The notes: generated by a model not told the origin, from the letters alone. A stretch of 64,000 bases of DNA from Chloroflexota bacterium (GCA_021825925.1 JAKAFP010000005.1:1-64000), one strand, 5' to 3'; counted from the first letter of the stretch, positions 45,131-53,608 are shown. Numbers and translations: made by a program.

Positions 45131-45242
45131 TGCGCTATGATATTGATTATCGAAGCAGCCAAAAAATCAAAAATTCCGCAGCCAATTTATTGATCAATTT
45201 CATATTCTCTGTTTATTGCCTCAGTTAATAGGGGAGGTGGAC

Positions 45243-46247
45243 ATGAATAAGATCCGGGTTTTGGGCTTGATCTTTGTACTGGCGGTATCGCTCTCTTGCA
45301 ATCTTCCTTTTGTCCCCAAGATATCCAAAACGACGGTTGAAACCGTTTCAGTTGCACCGCCGGCCGGAGAAAGGGATTTCAGCCTGTCGGTCAAATATTC
45401 ATACTTGTATATTCGAGGAGAAAACTCCGCATCCATCCACTGCACATATACAACTCCAGGGGGGAGTGTGGTCGTGATTAAAATAATTGAACCTGCAAGT
45501 AAAGAGTTTAATATTGATGGAAAGACTTATTCAAATTCTGAAACGGTTCCCTTCCAGGTCAAAGCCATTAATGGCAAGATCGAAACAGGCATTTATACTG
45601 CAATCTGTTCAACGCTGTTTGAAGGCAGTGAGGTAAAAACCACTTTTGTGGTGGTTGAGGGCAGCCAACCTGACTCGGCGCCTCCTCAAAATGCGGTTAC
45701 CGAAGCGCCGATAATCGTGACCGAGCCCCCGGTAATAGCATTGCCTTCCCTCAACGGCAAGATCACCTTTGATTATTCGGGTTATCAATCTGATCGGCCA
45801 GGCGGCGCCGGGGAATTGGATAAAGTCACCAAGACCTGCATCCCCGAAGTGACCATTACTCCAACCGGCGAATTGACGGGGCATTGCGAGTTTTCAGGGG
45901 ATACAAGCCACATGCTTACAGTATCAACGGTTACTGTATACATCGTTGGCCTCGCCACTCGCGAGGGCAACTTTACCTTTTCCTATACAGTAAACGAAAC
46001 GGGTCCCAATGGGTGGAATTTACAACCGGGTGAGGTTCCTTCGGTTCCAGTGTGGAGTAATTATTATTTATGGAAGATTGTCTATAACGGTACGGGTACC
46101 TTCACCACGGATAATGAAGCCTCCGGTATTGCCAATTTCACTTATACCTGTGATTCAGGAGCTGATAATCTGTTTTGGTGCGTGCCGGCAACAAAGGAGA
46201 CTTTTTCAGGCTCCCTGCCATGGAAATTCACAGCCTCCCCTCAATAA
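45243..46247 (+). CDS. lipoprotein of unknown function
   Basis: A predicted surface lipoprotein of 334 residues. The signal peptide MNKIRVLGLIFVLAVSLSC ends in a lipobox (Cys 19). The N-terminal half (about 40-155) is a beta-rich domain with Ig-like spacing. A Pro/Thr/Glu linker follows (about 158-185). The C-terminal half (GKITFDYSGYQSDRPGGAG, then TREGNFTFSYTVNETGPNGW, and ending SGSLPWKFTASP) is again beta-rich, with paired cysteines that could be disulphide-bonded. No known family was recognised. GGGGAGG before ATG 45243 fixes the start. It is probably a cell-surface protein and stands alone. Confidence 0.8.
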   Translation: MNKIRVLGLIFVLAVSLSCNLPFVPKISKTTVETVSVAPPAGERDFSLSVKYSYLYIRGENSASIHCTYTTPGGSVVVIKIIEPASKEFNIDGKTYSNSETVPFQVKAINGKIETGIYTAICSTLFEGSEVKTTFVVVEGSQPDSAPPQNAVTEAPIIVTEPPVIALPSLNGKITFDYSGYQSDRPGGAGELDKVTKTCIPEVTITPTGELTGHCEFSGDTSHMLTVSTVTVYIVGLATREGNFTFSYTVNETGPNGWNLQPGEVPSVPVWSNYYLWKIVYNGTGTFTTDNEASGIANFTYTCDSGADNLFWCVPATKETFSGSLPWKFTASPQ

Positions 46248-46276
46248 ATTCATAAAAATATGCCATAATTAGACAT

Positions 46277-46810
46277 ATGGATACCTACATGAAAACCAGC
46301 AAGGGAGAGATCACCCTGCGTCCTGCACGGGTGACGGATGCGCCAGCCTTTCGAGATCTCAGGCTTGAGGCGCTGCATAACCACCCCGAGTCCTTCAGCT
46401 CGGATTACGCCACCAATTTTGCCTTCCCCACCACTTTTTGGGAGCAGCGTTTGAACGACCTTGGACAGGCCGGCTCGGTCTTTTTTGCCGATTTCGAAGG
46501 GGACCTGGTCGGCATGTGCGGCATTCACCGTGAAAGCTCGCCCAAATTGCAGCATACGGCCACCATCTGGGGGGTGTATGTGAAGGAAGACTTCCGCGGG
46601 CATCAGATCACCGAAGGGCTGATCTCGCGCTGTACCGCCTGGGCTATGGAGAAGGGCGTCAAGGTGGTCAAGCTGGCCGTGGTCACCAGTAATACCCGCG
46701 CCATCAAAACTTACACCCGCTGCGGCTTTACAGTCTACGGGGTGGAACCCATGGCCATCTGCATTGACGGCACCATGTACGACGAAATGCTCATGGCGTT
46801 GATGCTGTAA
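46277..46810 (+). CDS. GNAT family N-acetyltransferase
   Basis: An acyl-CoA-dependent acetyltransferase of 177 residues. It shows the opening ITLRPARVTDAPAFRDLRLEAL (about 11-32) and beta4-type TIWGVYVKEDFRGHQITEGL. The latter contains the acetyl-CoA pyrophosphate-binding R..G.. motif as VKEDFRGHQI (about 100-109). NTRAIKTYTRCGFTVYGVEP (about 138-157) is the usual closing block. The substrate is unknown. No clear ribosome site is seen. It may be co-transcribed with the gene 16 bases downstream. Confidence 0.88.
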   Translation: MDTYMKTSKGEITLRPARVTDAPAFRDLRLEALHNHPESFSSDYATNFAFPTTFWEQRLNDLGQAGSVFFADFEGDLVGMCGIHRESSPKLQHTATIWGVYVKEDFRGHQITEGLISRCTAWAMEKGVKVVKLAVVTSNTRAIKTYTRCGFTVYGVEPMAICIDGTMYDEMLMALML

Positions 46811-46826
46811 GGCGGATTTTCCATTG

Positions 46827-47306
46827 ATGATTGACCCCAAAATTTTGAAGGCTTTTAAAAGGATCTACCCAGAATTGACCAATCCGGCCAGAAAACCGAT
46901 CCATTGGGCGGTCACCGGCAGCCTGGGCATGGTGCTGCACGGCATGACGATGGAGATTCACGACATTGATATCCAAACCGACAAAGAGGGGGCTTACGAG
47001 ATCGAACGCCGCCTGGTTACCTCTTTGGTGAAACTGGTTCATTTCAAGGCTTCAGAAATTGTGCGATCATACTTTGGCGTCTTTGAGGTTGAGGGCATTA
47101 AGATCGAAGTAATGGGCGGATTGCAGCATCGTTCTCTCGATCAATCCTGGCTGCCCCCGGTTCAGGTGGAACTTCACAAAGAATGGATTGATTACGAAGG
47201 CATGTCCATCCCTGTGATGTCACTTACTCATGAAGCCGAAGCCTATGATCTTTACCGCCGCACCGAAAAAGCGCAAAAGATAAAAGAATTCATTGCGAAG
47301 AAATAG
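46827..47306 (+). CDS. nucleotidyltransferase-fold protein
   Basis: A soluble protein of 159 residues with a minimal nucleotidyltransferase core. HWAVTGSLGMVLHGM (about 28-42) resembles the G-S helix and HDIDIQTDKEGA (about 46-57) the D.D metal-binding pair. A later strand IKIEVMGGLQHR (about 92-103) could supply the third acidic residue. Relatives include MNT/AbiEii-type antitoxin or toxin nucleotidyltransferases and LinB-like enzymes. No HEPN or AbiEi partner is adjacent, so the assignment stops at the fold. It lies 16 bases after the GNAT gene. Confidence 0.7.
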   Translation: MIDPKILKAFKRIYPELTNPARKPIHWAVTGSLGMVLHGMTMEIHDIDIQTDKEGAYEIERRLVTSLVKLVHFKASEIVRSYFGVFEVEGIKIEVMGGLQHRSLDQSWLPPVQVELHKEWIDYEGMSIPVMSLTHEAEAYDLYRRTEKAQKIKEFIAKK

Positions 47307-47319
47307 AGTACATCAGTAA

Positions 47320-47348
47320 AAACCGGGAATCTGCCAGATTCCCGGTTT
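47320..47348 (+). terminator. terminator of the GNAT/nucleotidyltransferase genes
   Basis: A perfect 13-bp stem (AAACCGGGAATCT / AGATTCCCGGTTT) has a 3-nt loop and a short T-run. Confidence 0.85.
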
Positions 47349-47718
47349 CTGGGGTTTAAGAACCAATCAACTTTATGTTCAAATCCACGAGGGTCATTTA
47401 TTTACTCGTAGGGTGGCGTCAACGTCCCATAAACCAACTCTTTTAATAAATCAATAAATAAGAGGCGTTGAGCCACCATCAGGAAAAACCTTAATCCTAT
47501 ATTACCCACACCTCTCAGCAGGCACCGCGGTATGCGCTTGATCTTTCAATTCCGGGAGTTTTAAACCCAAATTCCAGGATACAGGGGTTGGTTTTTACGG
47601 AATCCAGTTTCGGATAGCTTGATTCTTTTATAAAAAATTCTATAATCATTAATAGTGGGAATAAAGCAACTCTCTTATTGGTAATCAACCAAGGGATGCA
47701 TTGCTTCAGGAGGGCAAT
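47349..47718. other. 370-bp intergenic region with a distant inverted repeat
   Basis: No gene is supported. It contains GGTGGCgTCAACG (47412-47424) and its near-complement CGTTGAGCCACC (47466-47477) about 40 bases apart. The word AATTCCGGGAGTTTTAAACC lies near 47550, and its first 14 bases recur at 48706. It could be the remains of a small mobile element or a structured RNA. Confidence 0.4.
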
Positions 47719-48000
47719 ATGAATTCCATGATTTTAAGTTTGACTGTTATTCTTGTCTTTGCCTTAATCGGCTGGCGGCTTTTTCGCAATGTGAAAGCAC
47801 CCAAAAAGTGGTGGGCCTGGGTGCTGGTTATTTGGGGTGTCATTGTGGCTGGCTTCGTGGGGACCAGCACCATCCTGATCGGTTTCCCCGGTTTTGAAAT
47901 CCATCTCAATGATGCATTGCAAGGGATAGCCATTGGTGCCCTTGCTCGTTTTATCCTCATGACCGGAAAACCCCGTAAGCTTGCTGAAAAAGGGGTTTAA
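47719..48000 (+). CDS. small two- or three-TM membrane protein
   Basis: A hydrophobic protein of 93 residues, not recognised. Segments lie at about 3-19 (ILSLTVILVFALIGW), 30-52 (WWAWVLVIWGVIVAGFVGT) and possibly 67-83. A short basic loop (RLFRNVKAPKKWW) and the C-terminal KPRKLAEKG set a likely orientation. AGGAGGG before ATG 47719 is a strong ribosome site, and a terminator follows the stop, so it is probably a real gene. Confidence 0.7.
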   Translation: MNSMILSLTVILVFALIGWRLFRNVKAPKKWWAWVLVIWGVIVAGFVGTSTILIGFPGFEIHLNDALQGIAIGALARFILMTGKPRKLAEKGV

Positions 48001-48050
48001 GAAGTAAGGTTCTGGTACTAATCTTTAAGCAATTCGTTTTATGGTTTTAA

Positions 48051-48084
48051 AAAACCGTGGGGGTTTATAGACTCCACGGTTTTT
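48051..48084 (+). terminator. terminator of the small membrane-protein gene
   Basis: A 10-bp stem (AAAACCGTGG / CCACGGTTTT) has a 14-nt loop and T-rich exit. It also overlaps the leader of the next gene. Confidence 0.8.
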
Positions 48085-48138
48085 CGTTTTATCAATTCGT
48101 GTAAAATGGTTATTATTCGACCATTCAAGGAGCCACCC

Positions 48139-48645
48139 ATGACCCACCCTCTCGTGGACCAACTACGTTTCACCCGCAGCGAATTCAAACGCTGCCTCAA
48201 GGGACTCACCCCTGAAGATGCCGCCAAACGCCACCTGCCCATGAACTGCATCGCCTGGAACGTCGGCCACCTGGCCTGGCATGAGCAGCGCTACTTTGTA
48301 ACCTATGCTCAAGATAAGATCCTCATGCCGGAACTCAATGATCTGTTTTCCTATGGCGCCCCTGCCTGTACACCCAATCTGGATGACATGCTGAAAGCCT
48401 GGAAGAAAATGACCAAGGCCGCTGATCCATTTCTGGATTCCATCACCACCGAAAAACTGCAAAGCGTGGTCATCAAGAACGGTAAACCCACCAAATACAT
48501 CTGGGGCAACCTGCTGCAGCGCATCATTTACCATTACTGGTATCACACTGGTGAGAACGCCGCCATCCGCCAGACCTTGGGGCATACCGACCTGCCGCAG
48601 TTTGTGGGCAGCATTGATTCCGAGGCGCCGTATCGTTCTGAATAA
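48139..48645 (+). CDS. DinB/YfiT superfamily protein
   Basis: A four-helix-bundle protein of 168 residues of the DinB type. WNVGHLAWHEQRYFVT (about 35-50) and IIYHYWYHTGENAAIRQTLG (about 132-151) carry the histidines that form the usual metal site. Relatives are thiol (mycothiol or bacillithiol) transferases or stress proteins; the cofactor thiol here is unknown. AAGGAG precedes ATG 48139. A hairpin terminator follows immediately. Confidence 0.85.
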   Translation: MTHPLVDQLRFTRSEFKRCLKGLTPEDAAKRHLPMNCIAWNVGHLAWHEQRYFVTYAQDKILMPELNDLFSYGAPACTPNLDDMLKAWKKMTKAADPFLDSITTEKLQSVVIKNGKPTKYIWGNLLQRIIYHYWYHTGENAAIRQTLGHTDLPQFVGSIDSEAPYRSE

Positions 48646-48651
48646 GCCAAA

Positions 48652-48674
48652 CCGGGAATCTTCAAGATTCCCGG
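48652..48674 (+). terminator. hairpin after the DinB gene
   Basis: A perfect dyad CCGGGAATC / GATTCCCGG starts 7 bases past the stop. The exit is not T-rich. The stem word matches that of the terminator at 47320, suggesting a duplicated element. Confidence 0.55.
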
Positions 48675-48705
48675 ATTATGGAGTTCTCGCGGGGGTCTGA
48701 TCTTG

Positions 48706-48739
48706 AATTCCGGGAGTTTGGTTTATAACTCCCGGAATT
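48706..48739. other. perfect 13-bp stem-loop
   Basis: AATTCCGGGAGTT / AACTCCCGGAATT has an 8-nt loop and lies between the DinB and HIT genes. There is no T-run on either side, so it is either a second weak terminator or a repeat-element hairpin. Confidence 0.5.
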
Positions 48740-48805
48740 TGCTCTAAATGATGATTATTCCACAACCATGTCAAAGTAAAGCTCGAATCGAAAGGATACC
48801 TTACC

Positions 48806-49255
48806 ATGCCCGAATCCAACTTCCTCACCCGCATTGAAACAGCCCGCAGCGGCAGCAACCCCACTATCATTTGCCGGGTCCCCTCCGGCTGGGTGGCACT
48901 GGCAGATATGCAGTACCTGCGCGGATACTGCATCCTTTTAGCTGACCCCGCGGTGGAATCCATCAATGCGCTTGACCATCAGGCCCGCTCCCGCTTCATG
49001 TTGGATATGAGTATCGTTGGCGATGCCCTGATCCAGGTCACCCATTCCTTCCGCATTAATTACGCCATGTTCAGCAATACGGATCCATATCTGCACGCCC
49101 ATATCATTCCTCGTTATTTGGAGGAGCCGGATGCCAACCGCCTTAATACAGCCTGGTCTTACTCAAAAGAACACATGGCTGCCACTCCCTTTAACCTTGA
49201 CCGGGACCGAACCTTGATGGTGGAGCTGAAGCAGGCCATCGAAACCCGTCTTTAA
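48806..49255 (+). CDS. HIT-family-like hydrolase
   Basis: A protein of 149 residues with a histidine-triad type fold. The motif DPYLHAHIIPRYLEEP (about 92-107) gives H-x-H followed by hydrophobics, although the third His of the classic HxHxHxx is replaced. WVALADMQYLRGYCILLADP (about 29-48) fits the first strand pair of HIT proteins. Relatives hydrolyse or transfer nucleotide phosphates such as Ap4A or act as uridylyltransferase-like enzymes. The loss of the third His suggests altered chemistry. It is monocistronic. Confidence 0.75.
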   Translation: MPESNFLTRIETARSGSNPTIICRVPSGWVALADMQYLRGYCILLADPAVESINALDHQARSRFMLDMSIVGDALIQVTHSFRINYAMFSNTDPYLHAHIIPRYLEEPDANRLNTAWSYSKEHMAATPFNLDRDRTLMVELKQAIETRL

Positions 49256-49260
49256 ACCCG

Positions 49261-49355
49261 ACACCCACTCCATGGAAAGAGTGGGTGTGCCTAAAGGGAG
49301 AAAAAGATGAATCCAAAATTGAGTTGGAAAGGCAGGTTGAAAGGCCTGCCTTTCC
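49261..49355. terminator. two hairpins between the HIT gene and amt
   Basis: The first has arms 49261-49270 and 49279-49288 (ACACCCACTC / GAGTGGGTGT) and probably ends the HIT gene. The second has arms 49326-49336 and 49345-49355 (GGAAAGGCAGG / CCTGCCTTTCC) and lies just past the amt stop on the minus strand. Neither has a clear T-run. Confidence 0.6.
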
Positions 49356-49382
49356 ACATGAGGAAAGCTTCAAAACGAGGGG

Positions 49383-50927
49383 TTATTTTTCACGGTCGTA
49401 GATGATGGCGTCTGGGGCGGGTTCCCAATCGACCGGGTAACCTAACGCACCCATTTCGGGGATGTCGAGGCCTTGCAATTCCACTTCACGAGAGACCCGC
49501 AGCAGTTTCAAGGCATTGAGCAGTTTGAAGAACAGGTAAGACAATCCGCCAACGAAGATGATCAAGGCCACGACTTCAAGTGCCTGGGCAGCAAGTTGAC
49601 CCCAGCCGCCGCCGTAAAACAATCCGGTCACAGGTGAGGCGATGCCGTTCCAGCCGGCGGTATCCGGGTTGCCATAGGCAAAGAGACCGACTGAAAGTAC
49701 CCCCAACACACCATTGCCCAAGTGCACCGGCACGGCACCCACCGGGTCGTCAATTTTCAGTTTTTCAAGCACGGGTCCGGCGATGCACACCCAAACCCCG
49801 GCGATCAGGCCGATCACCACAGCCGCCCAGGTTTCAACGAAGGCGCAGGGAGCCGTGATGGCGACCAACCCGGCCAAAATGCCGTTGACGCTGTATCCGG
49901 GGTCCGGTTTCCTGGTGGCGCCGAAGATCCACATATAGACCATGGCGGCACAACCACCCGCAGCGCCTGCCAAAAGGGTATTGACTGCTGCCAGTACCGC
50001 CAGGCTGCGTCCGGCACCGGAAAAGGAGAGGGAGGAACCGGGATTGAAGCCGAACCAGCCAAAGAAGAGGATAATCGTGCCCAACACTCCCAAGGAGATG
50101 TTGTGGCCCGGAATTGAATTTGCTGAACCATCCTTGTTAAACTTGCCGATACGTGGACCGATGACCAGGGCTCCTGCGAGTCCAACCAGACCGCCGATGG
50201 TATGGACGGCACCGCTGCCGGCGAAATCCACTGCGCCGTTGCCAAGCCCGAGAGAACGGCCCAGGTTGGCCAGCCATCCGCCGCCCCAGATCCAACCCGC
50301 CGCGACCGGGTAGATGAACATGCTGACCCACAGACCCATCAACACAAAGCCGATGAATTTCAACCGTTCAGCCATTGAGCCGGTGGGGATGGTGGCGGCT
50401 GTATCCATGAACACCATTTGAAAGAGGAAGAAAGCCAGAATGCCTGAGCTGGCGCCAAGGCCGCCGAGCATCCAGCCGCTCAAACCGGCCACGTTTTGTC
50501 CGGCGATCAACAGCGGACTTGCGAGAGAATCTGCCGCCCAGGCACTCAAACTGGTGGGTGCGAATGACCATGCGCCAAGATTACCAATGGCGGGGTAGGT
50601 GTAATTTACGCCGCCAAACTGCAGGGCAAAACCGGTCAGCCAGTAGCCTACCGCGCCAATGCAGAAGACCATCATGTTCATCAACATGGTGTGAGCCACG
50701 TTCTTGTTGCGGGTGAACCCGGTTTCAACCAACGCAAAACCGGCTTGCATGAAGAACACCAGAAAACCGGCCAGCAGCGTCCATAAGGTGTTCAGATCCA
50801 GGGTCAGATCTGTCACAGACTGGGCTGTGGCAGTGCCATCATCAGCATGCACTGGTGAGGCGATAAACAATGCTACAAGAACGATGATGGGAATTAATCC
50901 AAACAACTTTTTGCTTATGTTTTTCAT
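49383..50927 (-). CDS. amt: ammonium transporter
   Basis: Amt/MEP/Rh family channel for ammonium uptake. It is 514 residues from ATG 50927, with a cleavable N-terminal signal-like segment (ending near PVHA). About eleven TM helices follow. Family features are LWTLLAGFLVFFMQAGFALVE (first helix), the signature VDFAGSGAVHTIGGLVGLAG (about 215-234) with a pore His, and the late VPVHLGNGVLGVLSVGLF with the second pore His. The C-terminal tail is 50 residues long and more charged than usual (REVELQGLDIPEMG). No glnK/PII gene is next to it, which is uncommon. A small membrane-protein gene lies upstream. Confidence 0.96.
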   Translation of the reverse strand: MKNISKKLFGLIPIIVLVALFIASPVHADDGTATAQSVTDLTLDLNTLWTLLAGFLVFFMQAGFALVETGFTRNKNVAHTMLMNMMVFCIGAVGYWLTGFALQFGGVNYTYPAIGNLGAWSFAPTSLSAWAADSLASPLLIAGQNVAGLSGWMLGGLGASSGILAFFLFQMVFMDTAATIPTGSMAERLKFIGFVLMGLWVSMFIYPVAAGWIWGGGWLANLGRSLGLGNGAVDFAGSGAVHTIGGLVGLAGALVIGPRIGKFNKDGSANSIPGHNISLGVLGTIILFFGWFGFNPGSSLSFSGAGRSLAVLAAVNTLLAGAAGGCAAMVYMWIFGATRKPDPGYSVNGILAGLVAITAPCAFVETWAAVVIGLIAGVWVCIAGPVLEKLKIDDPVGAVPVHLGNGVLGVLSVGLFAYGNPDTAGWNGIASPVTGLFYGGGWGQLAAQALEVVALIIFVGGLSYLFFKLLNALKLLRVSREVELQGLDIPEMGALGYPVDWEPAPDAIIYDREK

Positions 50928-50958
50928 TTTTATACTCCCGTAAAATTTATCCATTCAG

Positions 50959-51429
50959 CTAATTTGCCGGAATGTGATTTTCAATATATTTGAGGGTCTG
51001 TTGATTTTTTGCCGGATCAACAAAAAGTACTATTTTGGAGAACATTGATTTATTTTTTAACTCAAGGCTGGATCTGTTCTGTTTGATGCCCGTGAATTCT
51101 TTCCACGGCTGGAAGAGGCCGTCACCCAATGCCAACCCTTGCGATGTGAGGGTCATTTTCATGGGCAGCAGCAGAATGACCAGCGCGAATGCGGCGACCA
51201 TGTAAACCATGCTAAGGGGCAGCCAGCCCGCCAGGCTGGTGAACACAAGCCCGGTGGCCAGTGCAGACAATCCAAAGCGGTGCAGCCATAGTTTGGATAA
51301 AATGGACAGCGGGGTGACCAACAGGGTCTTGCCGGGCAGCACCGTTTTGGAATAGGGCCGGGTTTTTGCCAGCATGCTCATTAAAATCATAGCCAGCAGC
51401 GCGAAGCTGATAACGGGAAGAATATTCAT
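50959..51429 (-). CDS. small membrane protein upstream of amt
   Basis: An unrecognised protein of 156 residues. Hydrophobic segments lie at about 4-22, 53-70 and 75-92, followed by a soluble C-terminal domain (MTLTSQGLALGDGLFQPWKE, then IVLFVDPAKNQQTLKYI). That domain resembles the PH-like DUF5673 type, in which a TM hairpin carries a small beta domain. AAGGAA precedes the ATG. It ends about 30 bases before the amt start on the same strand and is probably co-transcribed with it. The function is unknown. Confidence 0.7.
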   Translation of the reverse strand: MNILPVISFALLAMILMSMLAKTRPYSKTVLPGKTLLVTPLSILSKLWLHRFGLSALATGLVFTSLAGWLPLSMVYMVAAFALVILLLPMKMTLTSQGLALGDGLFQPWKEFTGIKQNRSSLELKNKSMFSKIVLFVDPAKNQQTLKYIENHIPAN

Positions 51430-51612
51430 AATGATTTCCTTTTTTATTTTTTCTGGATCGTTCTGATAATGCAGTTTTGAAGCGTTACGAGATGCTGCTT
51501 TTTGAAAGCCCAGGACCCATCCACTTAGCGACTTGGATTGGTAAAAGACCTTGTCTGATTGAGTGAGAATTGAAAGTACCGGACTATATTTGAAGTGGTT
51601 TGAAGAGCAATT

Positions 51613-51879
51613 CTAGAGATGCGCTTGTGAGGTTTCTTTTGGCTTGCTTCCTTCTTCAACCGGACCGGATTTTTCAAGCCAGCTTTGCGATTTTTCGATG
51701 AACAAAACCAGGGGCCACATAAAGACGATGCGCAAGACATCCACACCAAATTGCAGCCACTGCAGCCAGCGGAACCCGCGGGTGTTGGTTTTATCAAGCT
51801 GGATGCGGGTGATAAAAGCGCCCATCACGACGTAAATGATCACTGGAGTTGCAAAGGTTTTGAATGATTCAAAAAGCAT
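51613..51879 (-). CDS. small membrane protein
   Basis: A protein of 88 residues from ATG 51879, which has GAGG at a good distance. A hydrophobic segment lies at about 8-24 (TPVIIYVVMGAFITRIQL) and a second at about 43-62 (FGVDVLRIVFMWPLVLFIE). A charged tail follows (EEGSKPKETSQAHL). The pattern, with FMWPLV..IE, looks like a short membrane subunit or accessory peptide. No family was recognised. The 180 bp between it and the next minus-strand gene hold no other gene. Confidence 0.6.
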   Translation of the reverse strand: MLFESFKTFATPVIIYVVMGAFITRIQLDKTNTRGFRWLQWLQFGVDVLRIVFMWPLVLFIEKSQSWLEKSGPVEEGSKPKETSQAHL

Positions 51880-51962
51880 AATAAACCTCACGATCTTGCT
51901 TGCATCAAAATGAAAGTTGATTTCTTGATCTTAATTCTATGCCCTTCAGCGTTGCATTGAAA

Positions 51963-52063
51963 TTACCCATAAGGGCGAAATTTGCGTTTGTGTCATTCGT
52001 ATAGATATCGTTCAACTTCCGTTCCAATCACCAAACCAGCCATGAGGTTACCCAAACGGGTGA
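51963..52063. promoter_or_regulatory. two TTACCC-N4-GGG dyads right of the permease stop
   Basis: TTACCCATAAGGGCGA (51963-51978) and TTACCCAAACGGGTGA (52048-52063) lie between the permease stop and the start of the small membrane-protein gene. Matching sites occur at the permease promoter (53428 and 53502), suggesting one regulator acts on both. Confidence 0.55.
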
Positions 52064-52065
52064 CC

Positions 52066-53400
52066 CTAATACCAGCCGGTCAGACTTTTCAACAAGATAA
52101 GTGCTGATGCAACCACCATTGCCATCAGTGTGGCGGGAACGGCCAGTTTCAACCATTTTTTCCAACCCACGGGTTCAAGTCGGTGTTCAAGATAGCTGTA
52201 AGCGACCACGTTGGCAGAGGCGCCGATGGGGGTCATACTGCCGCCGATATCCACCCCCAGGGCCAATGACCAGACCATCAGTGATAATGCCGGCATGCCG
52301 GGGATGGCCGCCAGATCTTTCAGCACATAACTCATCGCCAAAGCCAGCGGCACATTATCCACCACACCGCTCAGCAGACCTGAACCCCAATTCAAAGTCA
52401 TGACCAACAAATTGGGATTGTAATTTGCCAATTTGGCAAACTCCCTGGCCAGACCCTCGAACAGATGGACTTTTTCCAGCCCGCCGATCAATATGAATAA
52501 TCCGCAAAAGAAAAGAATACTCTCGCCATCCAGTTTGAGGATGACTGCTTTTTTGTGATTGTCGCTCAATAAGAAAATGGCAATGGTTGCCGGGATCATG
52601 GCTGCTATGGCGGCATTTAACGGTATTCCGAGCAGATGGCTCAACGGCAGATGAAAGATCAGCAGTAACACCGCGCATAGAAAAGAAATCAAGCCCACTT
52701 TGGTCAGCCGTGGATCCAGTTCACGCCGATTGTTGAATTCAATTTCCATGATGGTGTAATCGGTCAACCACTGTTTGGAGGCCTTTAATTGTTTTCGATT
52801 GCTCAGGTAAAAAAAGAGCAAGATCACCAATGCAGAAATTATGGCAATCGGACCAGTGTGGGTGGCGAAATCAGAAAACGAAAACCCCAGGGTGGTGCCC
52901 AGGATCACATTTGGGGGGTCGCCCACCAATGTGGCAGAACCGCCGGTATTGGCGGCGCACACCTCCGCGATCACCAGCGGAACGGGATCAAACCTCAACA
53001 GATGGCAGAGCTGCACGGTCAAGGCAGCCAGGAACAGCATGACAGTGATGCTATCCATGAACATCGAGAGGAAGGTAGCCATCAAGATCAGCACCACAAA
53101 CAGTGGAGCAGGTCGGTATTTCACTTTTCGCACGGCCGCCATCGCCAGCCAGTGGAAGAACCCCGATTCGGTCAATATGGAAACCAGAACGAACATGCCG
53201 GCCAGCAGCCCCAATGTTTCCCAATTGATGGCATTCACCACGTCAGTGGGGGTCATGACCCCAAAGGCCATCAGCAGGCATCCGCCCAATAATGCCACCC
53301 AATGCCGCGGAAATTTCTCACTGGCAACGGCAACATAAACAATTATGAAAATAATGAGTGCGATCCACATGGGCAAGTCCTGACGGTTAATGTTAATCAT
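52066..53400 (-). CDS. ArsB/NhaD-type anion permease (IT superfamily)
   Basis: An integral membrane transporter of 444 residues with about eleven TM segments. The family blocks are PLVIAEVCAANTGGSATLVG followed by DPPNVILG (about 140-168, the N-terminal repeat) and VDIGGSMTPIGASANVVAY (about 390-410, the C-terminal repeat), both typical of the ArsB/NhaD/CitMHS superfamily. Candidate substrates are organic anions, arsenite or Na+/H+; they cannot be told apart here. A second possible start, ATG 53370, has a better ribosome site (CAGGA). Repeated TTACCC-N4-GGG dyads flank the gene on both sides. Confidence 0.88.
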   Translation of the reverse strand: MININRQDLPMWIALIIFIIVYVAVASEKFPRHWVALLGGCLLMAFGVMTPTDVVNAINWETLGLLAGMFVLVSILTESGFFHWLAMAAVRKVKYRPAPLFVVLILMATFLSMFMDSITVMLFLAALTVQLCHLLRFDPVPLVIAEVCAANTGGSATLVGDPPNVILGTTLGFSFSDFATHTGPIAIISALVILLFFYLSNRKQLKASKQWLTDYTIMEIEFNNRRELDPRLTKVGLISFLCAVLLLIFHLPLSHLLGIPLNAAIAAMIPATIAIFLLSDNHKKAVILKLDGESILFFCGLFILIGGLEKVHLFEGLAREFAKLANYNPNLLVMTLNWGSGLLSGVVDNVPLALAMSYVLKDLAAIPGMPALSLMVWSLALGVDIGGSMTPIGASANVVAYSYLEHRLEPVGWKKWLKLAVPATLMAMVVASALILLKSLTGWY

Positions 53401-53427
53401 TCTAGAGGACTGTGAATGGGAATGAAA

Positions 53428-53517
53428 TTACCCGATTGGGGGATATTTTGGGTTGGTTGGACTTCATTACCCCTGTTTTTATTTCGGATTGAGTTTTGGC
53501 ATGACCCGTTTGGGTGA
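53428..53517. promoter_or_regulatory. two TTACCC-N4-GGG dyads in the permease/pentapeptide divergent region
   Basis: TTACCCGATTGGGGGA (53428-53443) and TGACCCGTTTGGGTGA (53502-53517) are 74 bp apart, about seven helical turns, within the 208-bp divergent gap. They may control the permease, the pentapeptide protein gene, or both. Confidence 0.55.
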
Positions 53518-53608
53518 CCATTTTGGTGGTCTCAATCTTGCAACCAAAAGAGTGCTATATCCACCATTATCCGGTCATTAGTGTGTCTTTTAAAGGAGGG
53601 GTTTTCTT

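Noticed and set aside
44939-45193. 84-codon plus-strand frame between the MFS and lipoprotein genes
   Set aside because: The sequence is antisense to the clear ABC-exporter C-terminal remnant and begins inside the MFS terminator hairpin.
47368-47385. Possible tRNA T-loop (GTTCAAATCC-like word)
   Set aside because: No acceptor stem, D-arm or anticodon arm could be fitted around it.
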